A stretch of 64,000 bases of DNA, from positions 147,799-211,798 of the forward strand of contig JACRBL010000036.1 in NCBI GenBank assembly GCA_016234485.1. Reading direction: 5' to 3'. Each line of letters opens with the position of its first letter. The first letter of the stretch is position 1. This document shows positions 22,531 through 33,441 of the stretch, piece after piece. The notes beneath the pieces were generated by a model. The model searched no databases and was not told the DNA's origin. It saw only the letters and a program-made list of their open reading frames with translations. A program made the translations under genes and the position numbers. The DNA is from Chloroflexota bacterium. Lineage in GTDB: Bacteria; Chloroflexota; Anaerolineae; Anaerolineales; Villigracilaceae.

Positions 22531-23625
22531 ATGGCAATAACCATTCTTATTTTCATCGCCGGACTCATCCTGCTCATCCTCGGCGCGGACCTGTTGGTAC
22601 GCGGCGCATCGCGTCTCGCGTCTGCGTTCGGGGTCTCGCCGCTTGCCATCGGCCTGACCATTGTCGCCATCGGCACGGCCTCGCCTGAAATTGCCGTGTC
22701 GCTGCGCGCCGCCGCGACAGGCCAGGGCGACCTGACATTGGGCAACGTGCTCGGCTCGAACATCTTCAACATCCTCTTCATCCTCGGTCTCACCGCCATC
22801 GTCGCGCCGATCGTCATCGCCGAGCAACTCATCCGCAAGGATGCGCCGATCATGCTGGGCGTGTCTCTGCTGGCGTTCGGCCTCGCGTTCGATAAAAATC
22901 TCGGCATGTTGGACGGCGCGATCCTCGTCGTGGGCGTGATCGCGTACACCGTTTTCGCGCTGAAACAGAGTCGCGCCGAAAGCATGGATGTGCAAAACGA
23001 GTTCGCGCAGGAGTTCGCGCAGAAACAGCCGCGCACAACAAAGAATACGATCACCAATATTGTATTCATCATCATCGGATTGGGACTGCTCGTGTTCGGC
23101 TCGAACTGGCTTGTCGATTCGGCCGTGACCATCGCCCAGTCTCTCGGCGTGAGCGAACTCGTCATTGGCCTGACCATCGTCGCGGCGGGTACCTCCCTGC
23201 CAGAGGTGGCGACCTCGATTATCGCCGCGCTCAAAAAGGAAAGCGACATCGCCGTGGGCAACGCGGTCGGGAGCAACATCTACAACCTGCTGGGCGTGCT
23301 TGGCATCAGCGGACTGCTCGCCCCGGGCGGGATCGCCGTGGCAGATAGTGTGTTGCGGCTGGATTTTCTGGTAATGGTCTTCGTGGCGCTGGTATCCCTG
23401 CCCATTTTCTACATTGACAATCGCATCTCGCGCCTCGAAGGCGGATTGCTCATCGCATACTACCTCTGCTATGTGGCGTATCTCGTCATGCAGTCCTCGA
23501 ATAGTTCCGCGCTTTCGACTCTCACCCTCTTCATCACCTTTTTTACCCCGCTGACGTTCATCGCGCTGGTCGTTGTCGCGATCCGCTCGGCGCGTGCGAG
23601 ACAAAAAAGAAACGCGGGCGGGTGA
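22531..23625 (+). CDS. Calcium/sodium antiporter (CaCA family)
   Basis: Two alpha repeats: GLTIVAIGTASPEIAVSL and GLTIVAAGTSLPEVATS; LGNVLGSNIFNILF/VGNAVGSNIYNLLG. Confidence 0.94.
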   Translation: MAITILIFIAGLILLILGADLLVRGASRLASAFGVSPLAIGLTIVAIGTASPEIAVSLRAAATGQGDLTLGNVLGSNIFNILFILGLTAIVAPIVIAEQLIRKDAPIMLGVSLLAFGLAFDKNLGMLDGAILVVGVIAYTVFALKQSRAESMDVQNEFAQEFAQKQPRTTKNTITNIVFIIIGLGLLVFGSNWLVDSAVTIAQSLGVSELVIGLTIVAAGTSLPEVATSIIAALKKESDIAVGNAVGSNIYNLLGVLGISGLLAPGGIAVADSVLRLDFLVMVFVALVSLPIFYIDNRISRLEGGLLIAYYLCYVAYLVMQSSNSSALSTLTLFITFFTPLTFIALVVVAIRSARARQKRNAGG

Positions 23626-23656
23626 TTCGAAGCCACGTTAAGGTTTTTTTAATTTC

Positions 23657-23687
23657 AAAGCGATTCCCGTTGGGAGTCGCTTTTTTT
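23657..23687 (+). terminator. Rho-independent terminator after the CaCA antiporter
   Basis: AAAGCGATTCCC-GTTG-GGAGTCGCTTTTTTT. Confidence 0.82.
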
Positions 23688-23758
23688 GTGGTATAAAAAT
23701 CTGGAGGGTTTATCGTTTTCGCATCGAGGGGGGAAGCAGTGACTGGAAAGGAGACGCT

Positions 23759-25399
23759 ATGAAACAAAAAACTGTCATCGCCGCCGCGCTGGGCGAATGT
23801 GTCCACGTCGCAGGGATTTCCAATTTCCTGCGATTGGCCGAGTCCGCGGGATGGAGGACGATCTTCCTCGGACCTGCTGTTCCCATCGAGGAAGTTTTGC
23901 GCGCCGCGCGACGTGAGAATGCGGAACTGGTCGGCGTTTCGTATCGCCTGACTCCCGAAACGGGCGAACGCTTGCTGGGCGATTTCGCCGAAGCCGCGTC
24001 TGAACTGCACGAGCGCGGCGTCCGCTTTGCGTTTGGCGGGACTCCGCCCGTCGTGGAACGCGTCAACGCGTTGGGATTTTTCGAGCGTTCCTTCGATGGC
24101 AGTGAACCCGTCGATGAGATTCTCGCCTACTTGAAAGGTCAACTTGCCGCGGGTTCAGGAGAATTGAATTATCCGCAAACAACCGTCGAACGAATTAAAT
24201 TGAAGTCTCCGTATCCGATCCTGCGCCATCATTTCGGTTTGCCCACGATGGCGGACACGCTGACGGGCATCGAAAAAATCGCGGAGGCCAAAGCGCTGGA
24301 TGTGATTTCGCTCGGCATTGACCAGGACGCGCAGGAAAATTTCTATCACCCCGAACGGCAAGACCCAAGAAGAAAAGGCGCGGGCGGTGTGCCTGTTCGC
24401 TCGGAGGACGATTACCGCGCTCTCTACGCCGCGAGTCGGCGCGGAAATTTTCCGTTGCTTCGCACATATTCGGGAACCGACGATTTCATCCGTCTCGCCG
24501 AAATGTACGCGGACACGATCAACATCGCCTGGTGCGCCATCCCGCTTTTCTGGTTCAACCAGATGGACGGGCGCGGCCCGTGGGATTTGGAAGGCTCGAT
24601 CCGCGAGCATCAGGAAGTGATGCAATGGTACGGCGCGCATAACATCCCCGTCGAACTCAACGAACCGCATCACTGGGGCATGCGCGATTCGTCCGACGCG
24701 GTCTTCGTGGTCTCGGCGTTTCTTTCCGCCTACAATGCGCGCGCCTTCGGCGTGAAAGATTACATCGCGCAGATGATGTTCAACAGCCCGCCAGGATTAT
24801 CCGACGCGATGGATCTCGCAAAGATGCTGACCATACTCGACTTGATCATGCCTCTCGAACACGACGACTTCAAAATCTGGAAGCAAACCCGCATCGGCCT
24901 GCTCTCGCATCCCCTCGACCCCGAAGCGGCGCGCGGCCATCTGGCCGCATCCACCTACTTGCAGATGGCTCTTAAGCCGCACATCTACCACATCGTCGGT
25001 CACACCGAAGCGGATCACGCCGCGACCGCGGACGATGTCATCATCGCCAGTCGCATCGCCCGCCGCGCGCTTGACAACGCGATGGGCGCGCCTGACATGA
25101 CCGCCGACCCCGCCATCGCGCAACGACGCGCGGAACTGTCCGCCGATGTAAACGCGATTTTGGACGCGATCCGCTCCCTGTCCAGACCCGACGCGGGTGA
25201 CCCATTCACCGACGCGTCCGTCCTCGCCCGCGCGGTGACGTCGGGTATCCTCGACGCGCCGCAACTCGTCAACAACAAGTTTGGGCGCGGACAAGTCCGC
25301 ACGCGCATCGTGGATGGCGCGTGCGTCAGCGTGGATGAAAAAGGCAATCCGATTTCCGAGTGCGAACGAATCGCCAAGCTGAACACCAAAGGAGACTGA
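23759..25399 (+). CDS. Cobalamin-binding protein fused to mutase-like (GlmE-like?) barrel
   Basis: N-terminal GECVHVAGISNFLRLAESAGWRTIFLGPAVPIEEVL ... GVSYRLTPETG (B12-binding fold, axial-His-type HxxG); C-terminal EGSIREHQEVMQWYGAHNIPVELNEPHHW. Confidence 0.75.
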   Translation: MKQKTVIAAALGECVHVAGISNFLRLAESAGWRTIFLGPAVPIEEVLRAARRENAELVGVSYRLTPETGERLLGDFAEAASELHERGVRFAFGGTPPVVERVNALGFFERSFDGSEPVDEILAYLKGQLAAGSGELNYPQTTVERIKLKSPYPILRHHFGLPTMADTLTGIEKIAEAKALDVISLGIDQDAQENFYHPERQDPRRKGAGGVPVRSEDDYRALYAASRRGNFPLLRTYSGTDDFIRLAEMYADTINIAWCAIPLFWFNQMDGRGPWDLEGSIREHQEVMQWYGAHNIPVELNEPHHWGMRDSSDAVFVVSAFLSAYNARAFGVKDYIAQMMFNSPPGLSDAMDLAKMLTILDLIMPLEHDDFKIWKQTRIGLLSHPLDPEAARGHLAASTYLQMALKPHIYHIVGHTEADHAATADDVIIASRIARRALDNAMGAPDMTADPAIAQRRAELSADVNAILDAIRSLSRPDAGDPFTDASVLARAVTSGILDAPQLVNNKFGRGQVRTRIVDGACVSVDEKGNPISECERIAKLNTKGD

Positions 25400-25400
25400 C

Positions 25401-26504
25401 ATGACAAAAAAACACACAGTAATAGGCGCAGGGCACGGCGGCAAAGCCATGGCCGCGCATTTGGCGTTGATGGGATTTTCCGTCACACTGTACAACCGCA
25501 CCGCGTCGCACATCGAGATCATCAAAAAACGCGGCGGCATCGAATTGGACAGCCAGGAGGAAGGCGGCCCGCATGGGTTTGGCAAACTGGCAAAAGTCAC
25601 CTCGGATATCGGCGAAGCAATCAAGCACGCCGAGATTATCCAGGTTGTTCTTCCTTCGTCCGCGCACGCGGACATTGCCGCGGCGGCCGCGCCGCATTTC
25701 AAGGATGGGCAGATTGTCATCCTGCACCCGGGGCGGACGTGCGGAGCGCTCGAATTCGTCAAGGTGATGCGCGACAACGGCTGTAAAGCGGATGTGACCG
25801 TTGCCGAGGCGGAGACCTTCATCTACGCCTCCCGCTCCGACGGTCCCGCGCAGGCGCGTATCTTCCGCATCAAGGAGGCGGTCCCATTGGCCGCGCTTCC
25901 CGCCATCCGAACCGAGAAGGTTTTGGAAGTCATCAACGAAGCCTACCCCCAATTCATTGATGGCGTGAATGTGCTGAACACGGGGCTGAACAACATGGGC
26001 GCCATCTTCCACCCGGCGCTTACCATGCTCAACATGGGTTGGATCGAGGCCACACACGGCGATTACCAGTTTTACATTGACGGGGTGACTCCCTCCGTCG
26101 CGCGTATGTTGGAGGTGATGGACCGCGAGCGCGTGACGGTGGCCTCGGCGCTCGGCATCCGCGCCCGCACCGCGCTGGAATGGCTGAAACTGGCCTACGA
26201 CACGGACGGCGAGGACCTGCACGATGCCGTCCATAATCAGCAGGGATATTACGGCATCAAAGCGCCGCCCACGTTGAACCACCGTTACATTTTCGAAGAT
26301 GTGCCGATGAGTCTCGTGCCAATCGCCTCGCTGGGCAAACGCTACGGCGTTTCAGTCATGGCAATGGAAAGCATCATCAAGATCGGGAGCATCATCCACC
26401 GCACCGATTACTGGCGGCGCGGACGGACGGTGGAAAAACTCGGCCTCGAACAATGGAGCGTGAGCGAGTTGACGCGTTTCGTGCAGGAAGGCGTGATCGA
26501 ATAA
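25401..26504 (+). CDS. NAD/NADP octopine/nopaline (opine) dehydrogenase-family protein
   Basis: VIGAGHGGKAMAAHLALMG Rossmann motif; YYGIKAPPTLNHRYIFEDVPMSLVPIASLGKRYGV opine-DH signature region. Confidence 0.87.
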   Translation: MTKKHTVIGAGHGGKAMAAHLALMGFSVTLYNRTASHIEIIKKRGGIELDSQEEGGPHGFGKLAKVTSDIGEAIKHAEIIQVVLPSSAHADIAAAAAPHFKDGQIVILHPGRTCGALEFVKVMRDNGCKADVTVAEAETFIYASRSDGPAQARIFRIKEAVPLAALPAIRTEKVLEVINEAYPQFIDGVNVLNTGLNNMGAIFHPALTMLNMGWIEATHGDYQFYIDGVTPSVARMLEVMDRERVTVASALGIRARTALEWLKLAYDTDGEDLHDAVHNQQGYYGIKAPPTLNHRYIFEDVPMSLVPIASLGKRYGVSVMAMESIIKIGSIIHRTDYWRRGRTVEKLGLEQWSVSELTRFVQEGVIE

Positions 26505-26522
26505 CGGTAAAGGAGAAACAAC

Positions 26523-28016
<1,494 letters not shown>

Positions 28017-28024
28017 GAGTCGGA

Positions 28025-28597
28025 ATGGAGACATTCGATTGGTACGCCTGGCTCGCCCTGCCCCTTTTGGTTTTCATCGCCCGTCTTGTGGATGTTGCAC
28101 TCGGCACCATCCGCATCATCTTCACCTCGCGCGGCAAAAAACACCTGGCTCCACTGCTCGGCTTCGTGGAAGTCTTTATCTGGGTTAGCGTCATCGCGGA
28201 GATCACGAAAGGCGCGCATAACTTTGCGGCATACCTGGCCTACGCGGGCGGATTTGCCGCCGGTAACTACGTTGGCATGTGGATCGAGGAACGGCTCGCC
28301 ATCGGGAATCTCGTCATCCGCGCCATCCTGCCAGAAAATCGAACCGGCCTGATCGATGACTTGCGCGCGGCAGGGTACGGCGTCACCAGCGTTAATGCCC
28401 ACGGCGCCAAGGGACCTGTGAAACTCGTTTATACTATCGTCAATCGAAAAGACCTGCCAAGCGTGATCGAAACCATTCACAACACGTACCCCAAAACATT
28501 CTTCACAGTTGAGGAATTACGTTCGGTGGAACAGGGCGTTTTCCCCATTCGCACAACGATCCGGCAGGATACATTTTTCGGCAGGAAATCAAAGTAA
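28025..28597 (+). CDS. UPF0316/DUF2179-DUF5698 membrane protein
   Basis: ARLVDVALGTIRIIFTSRGKKHLAPLLGFVEVFIWV ... AAGNYVGMWIEERLAIGN. Confidence 0.87.
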   Translation: METFDWYAWLALPLLVFIARLVDVALGTIRIIFTSRGKKHLAPLLGFVEVFIWVSVIAEITKGAHNFAAYLAYAGGFAAGNYVGMWIEERLAIGNLVIRAILPENRTGLIDDLRAAGYGVTSVNAHGAKGPVKLVYTIVNRKDLPSVIETIHNTYPKTFFTVEELRSVEQGVFPIRTTIRQDTFFGRKSK

Positions 28598-28615
28598 AAA
28601 TCCATTGGAGTTTAT

Positions 28616-29074
28616 ATGACCGTATCCTCTTGCATGAAACGCAATGTCATTTCCATCCATGCCAGCGACACTGTCCGCGCGGCGGCGGCCATCTTTGTCC
28701 AAAAACACATCGGCCTCCTGCCCGTGGTGGACGATGGAAAAAAAGTCATCGGGGTGGTGGGATTGCGCGACCTGCTGACGTTGGAAATGCCCGACTTCGT
28801 ATCCTTCATCGAGGACGTGGATTTCGTCCATGATTTCGGCGCGGTGGAGACCACGCGTCCCGAAGCCGAATCGCTCGACAAGCCCGTCACCTCCATCCTC
28901 AAATCCGTATTCACCGTGGAGGAGGATTGCGGCCTCCTGCGCGCCTACGCCTTGATGTTGCAACATAACCTGCATGATATGCCCGTGGTCAACAAGAAGG
29001 GCGAACTGGTCGGCATCACTTCGCGCGTGGATATCGGCGTGAAGATCCTGTCTTCATGGTCGGCTGTGGAGTAG
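28616..29074 (+). CDS. CBS-domain pair protein
   Basis: MKRNVISIHASDTVRAAAAIFVQKHIGLLPVVDDGKKVIGVVGLRDLL and second CBS copy HDMPVVNKKGELVGITSRVDIGVKIL. Confidence 0.92.
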   Translation: MTVSSCMKRNVISIHASDTVRAAAAIFVQKHIGLLPVVDDGKKVIGVVGLRDLLTLEMPDFVSFIEDVDFVHDFGAVETTRPEAESLDKPVTSILKSVFTVEEDCGLLRAYALMLQHNLHDMPVVNKKGELVGITSRVDIGVKILSSWSAVE

Positions 29075-29077
29075 AAG

Positions 29078-30361
29078 ATGCTGGCGGGAATCATCACAGT
29101 CGTCATCTTCTTCGGCAGCCTGTATCTCATCTTCACCGAGAAACTCAACCGCACCATCACCGCGCTGGCAGGTTCCATGCTCACCATCGTGGTCGGCAGG
29201 ATCATGGGTTTTTATTCGGAAGAAAAAGCCCTCGAGGCCATTGACTTCAACACGCTCGGCCTTCTGCTCGGCATGATGATCCTCGTCGCCATGCTCGAAC
29301 CGACGGGCTTCTTTCAATATCTGGCCGTTCTCGCGGCGCGCTCATCCAAGGGGAATCCCAAACGTCTCTTCTTTTTACTGGCCGTTATCACCACCGTTCT
29401 TTCGATGTTTTTGGACAACGTCACGACCGTGGTCTTGATCGCGCCCGTCACCCTGCTCATCTGCGAAATTCTCGGCATTTCCTCGCTTCCCTTCCTCATC
29501 ACCGAGGCGCTCATCTCGAACATCGGCGGCGTGGCGACCCTGGTCGGCGACCCGCCCAACGTGTTGATCGCCTCCGCCGCACCGTTGTCGTTCAACGATT
29601 TCCTCATCCACTCCCTGCCGATCGTGCTGGTGGTGTGGGTCGGTGTGATGTACCTTTTGCTCTATCTATTTCGCGCCGAACTCTCGGTTCAGCCGCGCAA
29701 GGCCAAAGCGGTGATGGAACTCAACCCCGCCGAGACACTCAACCATCCCGTCACAGCGCGTCAACTCTTGATCGTGCTGGGCGCGGCCGTCCTGTTCTTT
29801 TTCGTCCATCATTTCCTCCACGTGGACCCTTCGCTGGTGGCGTTGACCGCGGCGGCTGTGGCGCTGGTGTGGGTGCGTCCCGACATCAACCAGACGTTGA
29901 AACACGTGGAATGGAGCGTGCTGGTCTTCTTCGGCGCGTTGTTCGTGATGGTTGGGGGATTGGAAGCGTCGGGGGTGTTGGACGCGCTCATCGGTCTGCT
30001 TGAACCGCTTGCGTCCATGCCGCCGATCCTGTTTGGGGTCGGGATGATCTGGATCGTGGCCGCGCTATCCGCTGTGGTGGATAACGTCCCGATCACGATC
30101 GCGCTGATCCCCGTGGTGCACGGACTCGGCGCCTCGGGCATGGACGTCCAGCCGCTGTGGTGGGCGTTGGCGTTTGGCGCGGGCTTCGGCGGCACAGGCA
30201 CGATCATCGGCTCGACCGCCAACATCATCGTCGCCAATCTATCCGAGCGGACGCGGCACCCCATCACGCCCGCCATCTGGAACAAGCGCGGCCCGTTGGT
30301 GTTGGTCACAACTTGCGTTATCAGCAGTGTTTTATACGCTATACTATATTCGACGTTCTAA
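29078..30361 (+). CDS. ArsB/NhaD (SLC13/P-protein-like) ion transporter
   Basis: SMFLDNVTTVVLIAPVTLLI, GGVATLVGDPPNVLIASAA, VVDNVPITIALIPV, GFGGTGTIIGSTANIIVANL. Confidence 0.92.
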   Translation: MLAGIITVVIFFGSLYLIFTEKLNRTITALAGSMLTIVVGRIMGFYSEEKALEAIDFNTLGLLLGMMILVAMLEPTGFFQYLAVLAARSSKGNPKRLFFLLAVITTVLSMFLDNVTTVVLIAPVTLLICEILGISSLPFLITEALISNIGGVATLVGDPPNVLIASAAPLSFNDFLIHSLPIVLVVWVGVMYLLLYLFRAELSVQPRKAKAVMELNPAETLNHPVTARQLLIVLGAAVLFFFVHHFLHVDPSLVALTAAAVALVWVRPDINQTLKHVEWSVLVFFGALFVMVGGLEASGVLDALIGLLEPLASMPPILFGVGMIWIVAALSAVVDNVPITIALIPVVHGLGASGMDVQPLWWALAFGAGFGGTGTIIGSTANIIVANLSERTRHPITPAIWNKRGPLVLVTTCVISSVLYAILYSTF

Positions 30362-30425
30362 TTTCGCGAGAGCGTGGCGCGGGATGGAATCCCGCAGGAG
30401 CCACCAAAAAGGAAAGCGAGGAACG

Positions 30426-30761
30426 ATGACCCAATCCATTCAACATTTACTACTGGCGGTGGTGCAGGAACAGGATTTGGACGCGGCCACCCGCGCGTTG
30501 ACGGAGGTCGGCGCGCCCGTGACTTACCTTTCGAGCGCGGGAGGTTTTCTCGGACGACGCAACGCAACGCTGTTGATCGGCCTGCCCGCGGAAAACGAGG
30601 AGCGCGCCCTCGAGTCGCTTCGCCAAACCTGCCGTCAGCGCGTGGAATATTTGACGTTGCCCATGGAAGGCACGCCCCTGCCGTTGCCCGCGCCCGTCCC
30701 CGTGACGGTGGGCGGCGCGACCGTGCTGGCTTTGCCTGTGGAGAGGTATGAGGAGATTTAA
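30426..30761 (+). CDS. Cyclic-di-AMP receptor-like (PstA/DarA, P-II-like) protein
   Basis: HLLLAVVQEQDLDAATRALTEVGAPVTYLSSAGGFLGRRNATLLIGL ... VPVTVGGATVLALPVERYEEI, strong resemblance to DarA/PstA. Confidence 0.85.
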   Translation: MTQSIQHLLLAVVQEQDLDAATRALTEVGAPVTYLSSAGGFLGRRNATLLIGLPAENEERALESLRQTCRQRVEYLTLPMEGTPLPLPAPVPVTVGGATVLALPVERYEEI

Positions 30762-30773
30762 GGAGACGCAACC

Positions 30774-31037
30774 ATGAAAATGATCATCGTCATTGTCAAA
30801 GACCACGACGCCGACCCTGTGACACAGGCGCTGACCAGCGAGAATTTTCGCGTGACGCGCATCGCCTCCACGGGCGGATTTATGCGCGCGGGCGTCGCCA
30901 CCCTGCTGATCGGCGTGGACGACGCAGACGTGGACGCGGCCATCCGTGTGATGCGCGCCAGCCTCGGCGAGAGCAAACCAGGCGAGAAGCGCGCCACGCT
31001 GTTTGTGGTGCCTGTGGAAAAGTACGAGCAGGTGTAA
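30774..31037 (+). CDS. Short PstA/DarA-like protein (loop-deleted paralogue)
   Basis: MKMIIVIVKDHDADPVTQALTSENFRVTRIASTGGFMRAGVATLLIGVDD ... ATLFVVPVEKYEQV. Confidence 0.82.
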   Translation: MKMIIVIVKDHDADPVTQALTSENFRVTRIASTGGFMRAGVATLLIGVDDADVDAAIRVMRASLGESKPGEKRATLFVVPVEKYEQV

Positions 31038-31041
31038 ACGC

Positions 31042-31114
31042 GGGACGCGGAGGACGCGGATCGAACGGAAAACGCGGAAAGAAAATTTCCGTGCCATCCG
31101 CTTGAATCCGCGTT
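31042..31114. repeat. 9-bp inverted array (NNNACGCGG / CCGCGTTC)
   Basis: GGGACGCGG|AGGACGCGG|ATCGAACGG|AAAACGCGG ... CCGTGCCAT|CCGCTTGAAT|CCGCGTTC. Confidence 0.87.
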
Positions 31115-31241
31115 CTTCATGACCAATTAACCGTCCTGCTTATTCAGTTCGCGAGGGAATGCGTTGAAACTATAATAACTGAAAGACAAAAGTTTGCCAA
31201 AGTGTCACTGGCAATCTCTTAAAAAAATTTGGGAGAAAAAC

Positions 31242-31793
31242 ATGTCATCATCCAAACTATTGACCTGTCCCAACTGCGGCGAAGGACTCGAAAAGCGCTG
31301 GCAATACTGTCCCATCTGCGGACTGGATCTCGCGGAGGCGGACGCCGCTCCCCGCCACCGAACGGAATATAAAACCGAGGCGGGGCGATTGGCGGAATAT
31401 ACCGAACTCTTCGGAAGCGCGCAGGAAACGCTGGAAGCGCCGGACGGCGACCTCGAAGGCGCCCTGTCCGAATGCGAGGCCGCCCTCGAACTCAGTCCAA
31501 ACTCGGCCGAGGCGCACAACCTGCGCGGCTTGATTCTCGATCTGCTCGAAAGACCCGACGAAGCCATCCAAGCGTATCGCGAGGCCGTTCGGCTGGATCC
31601 CAACTTCGAGGATGCGCGCGCCAACCTGGCCGATTCACAGCAGGAGCAGCGCGAAACTCCAATTCAAATGGTTGGCTTGGATGTCTCCGATCCAGAGAAC
31701 GAGGGCGAGAAAAAATTTGCATCCACAATAATAGCCGCCATGATCATGCTCCTGACTCTTGCAATTGCGGCCGCGTTGATGAACGGAAGATAG
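31242..31793 (+). CDS. Zinc-ribbon/TPR protein with C-terminal TM helix
   Basis: CPNCGEGLEKRWQYCPICG, TPR-like SPNSAEAHNLRGLILDLLERPDEAIQAYREAVRLDPNFEDARANL, hydrophobic C-terminus. Confidence 0.75.
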   Translation: MSSSKLLTCPNCGEGLEKRWQYCPICGLDLAEADAAPRHRTEYKTEAGRLAEYTELFGSAQETLEAPDGDLEGALSECEAALELSPNSAEAHNLRGLILDLLERPDEAIQAYREAVRLDPNFEDARANLADSQQEQRETPIQMVGLDVSDPENEGEKKFASTIIAAMIMLLTLAIAAALMNGR

Positions 31794-31811
31794 ATTATTT
31801 TTGGAGTGAAC

Positions 31812-32456
31812 ATGAAAAACAAAGATGCGCCCCATTCAAACGTAACCGCGTCTCTTTCCAGATTTGATGAAAGGATAGCGTTTTGGTTTAAATGGGTTCT
31901 CGCAAATGTTTTCGGCCTGCTCACAGGACGCTATATCGGCGGAATTATTCATGAACTATTGTGGCCGCCGCTACCACTTCCCCCCAATGCCTTTCCTCCT
32001 CTTCAGTTCATTGACCCTGCCCCAAGAATACTAGTCGTTGGTTTGTTAGTCGGAATGTTCATAGGCATTTTTGAAATGCTCTTGTTGAGGAGTGTGGTAT
32101 CCATTCCAAATTGGAAATGGGTGGCATCAAGCGCTTTGGCTTGCACCATTTTCCCAAGAATCCCTCATTTGTCATACACATTGAATGAGCTTATTCCTGA
32201 TTTTATCATCGCGCTTACAAGCGGATTTTTTCTAGGCATTATGCAGTGGAGTATTTTACGAAAGACGTTCACTTATGCAGGTTTATGGATTCTGACGAAA
32301 GAATTTACTTTTCCCTTGATTTTCTGGTCAATTTCGCCATCTATTTACTATCAGTCTGGTCACATTATTGTCGGGCTATTGGTTGGCGGTATAACTGGTG
32401 GAGTAATGCTGTATTTATTACAACACCCCATTACTTCTGAAAACATTCTTTCGTGA
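31812..32456 (+). CDS. Integral membrane protein, unknown function, AT-rich
   Basis: About 214 aa with repeated hydrophobic and glycine-zipper-like segments (GLLVGMFIGIFEML, LTSGFFLGIMQW, IVGLLVGGITGGVMLYLL). Confidence 0.68.
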   Translation: MKNKDAPHSNVTASLSRFDERIAFWFKWVLANVFGLLTGRYIGGIIHELLWPPLPLPPNAFPPLQFIDPAPRILVVGLLVGMFIGIFEMLLLRSVVSIPNWKWVASSALACTIFPRIPHLSYTLNELIPDFIIALTSGFFLGIMQWSILRKTFTYAGLWILTKEFTFPLIFWSISPSIYYQSGHIIVGLLVGGITGGVMLYLLQHPITSENILS

Positions 32457-32504
32457 CGTGATATTGGTTTTACGTATCGCGCCCAACGTCTACTAAAATT
32501 CACA

Positions 32505-32537
32505 AAGCCCCTGAAGGCTCATCACCCTCAGGGGCTT
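32505..32537. terminator. Hairpin between convergent genes (possible bidirectional terminator)
   Basis: AAGCCCCTGA ... TCAGGGGCTT perfect 10-bp stem. Confidence 0.6.
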
Positions 32538-32538
32538 C

Positions 32539-32598
32539 AATTACCAATTACCAATCTCCAATTACCGATCTTCAGACTATCCGACCACCCAACTACCT
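32539..32598. repeat. 7-bp array (AATTACC) passing into 8-bp array O4 (GACTATCC)
   Basis: AATTACC|AATTACC|AATCTCC|AATTACC then GATCTTCA|GACTATCC|GACCACCC|AACTACCT. Confidence 0.87.
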
Positions 32599-33426
32599 CC
32601 ACGCCTTCTTCATCCGCAGCGCGTCCTCTTCCATCACGGGGCTTTCGCACAAAATCCGCCCACCGCAACCGAACTTCTTCAAGGCCTTGAACAGGTCTTT
32701 CCATTTCAGATCGGCCTCTTCGAGCGGCAAGTGATTCTTCTCGCCCTTCGGCCCATACTCGATGCCCGAAAGGTGGATGTGCAGACTCGTCAACGCCTGC
32801 GCTCCCAGCGCCTCGGCATAGGCCTCCAGCAGGCGCGACCACTCGTCCACGCTGTTGACGGTCCCGTCACCGGGGCGCGCGTGCAAATGCGCGAAATCCA
32901 AACACGGCTGAACTCCCGCCACCTGCCGCGACATCTCCAGCGCGTCATCGAACGAGCCCAGCATGGCCGACTTGCCCATCGTCTCCGGGCGGAGCGTGAC
33001 CGGGTTCCCAGCCTTCCGCAACTCGACGACGCACTTTTCCAAACGGGGCAACGCCACTTTCATGACCTCGCGCGGGGCGCGGCCAAAATAGGATCCCGGG
33101 TGGAAAATGATATCCGTCGCCCCCGCCAGGTGGCCGTACTTGGCCGCGTCCATGAGACGTTTGCGCGACTTGGGCCACTCGTCCTTCTCGGCGTTTAAGT
33201 TGATGTAATACGGCGCGTGGACGCTGAGCGCGACTCCCTGCTCGCTGGCGGTCTTCTTGATCGCCGCGCAGGTCTCCTCGCTGACACGCACCGCCTGCAC
33301 CCAGCCCAACTCCAGCGCGTCCAGCCCGATGGATTTGCTAAACTCAATCGCGCCGACCGATCCGCCCGGCTTCTTGGGCGTTCCCATCGGCGAACCGACC
33401 GTCCCGAATTTAAACGATAAAGTCAT
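32593..33426 (-). CDS. TIM-barrel protein, endonuclease IV/xylose isomerase-like
   Basis: GTPKKPGGSVGAIEFSKSIGLDALELGWVQ, SVHAPYYINLNAE, DIIFHPGSYFG, CLDFAHLHAR, LHIHLSGIEYG metal-site His motifs. Confidence 0.82.
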   Translation of the reverse strand: MTLSFKFGTVGSPMGTPKKPGGSVGAIEFSKSIGLDALELGWVQAVRVSEETCAAIKKTASEQGVALSVHAPYYINLNAEKDEWPKSRKRLMDAAKYGHLAGATDIIFHPGSYFGRAPREVMKVALPRLEKCVVELRKAGNPVTLRPETMGKSAMLGSFDDALEMSRQVAGVQPCLDFAHLHARPGDGTVNSVDEWSRLLEAYAEALGAQALTSLHIHLSGIEYGPKGEKNHLPLEEADLKWKDLFKALKKFGCGGRILCESPVMEEDALRMKKAWR

Positions 33427-33441
33427 GGTTACTCCTATCAG

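Noticed and set aside
23626-23758. Cobalamin riboswitch upstream of the B12-binding gene
   Set aside because: I could not find a B12-box-like sequence; the region holds a normal terminator and a short leader.
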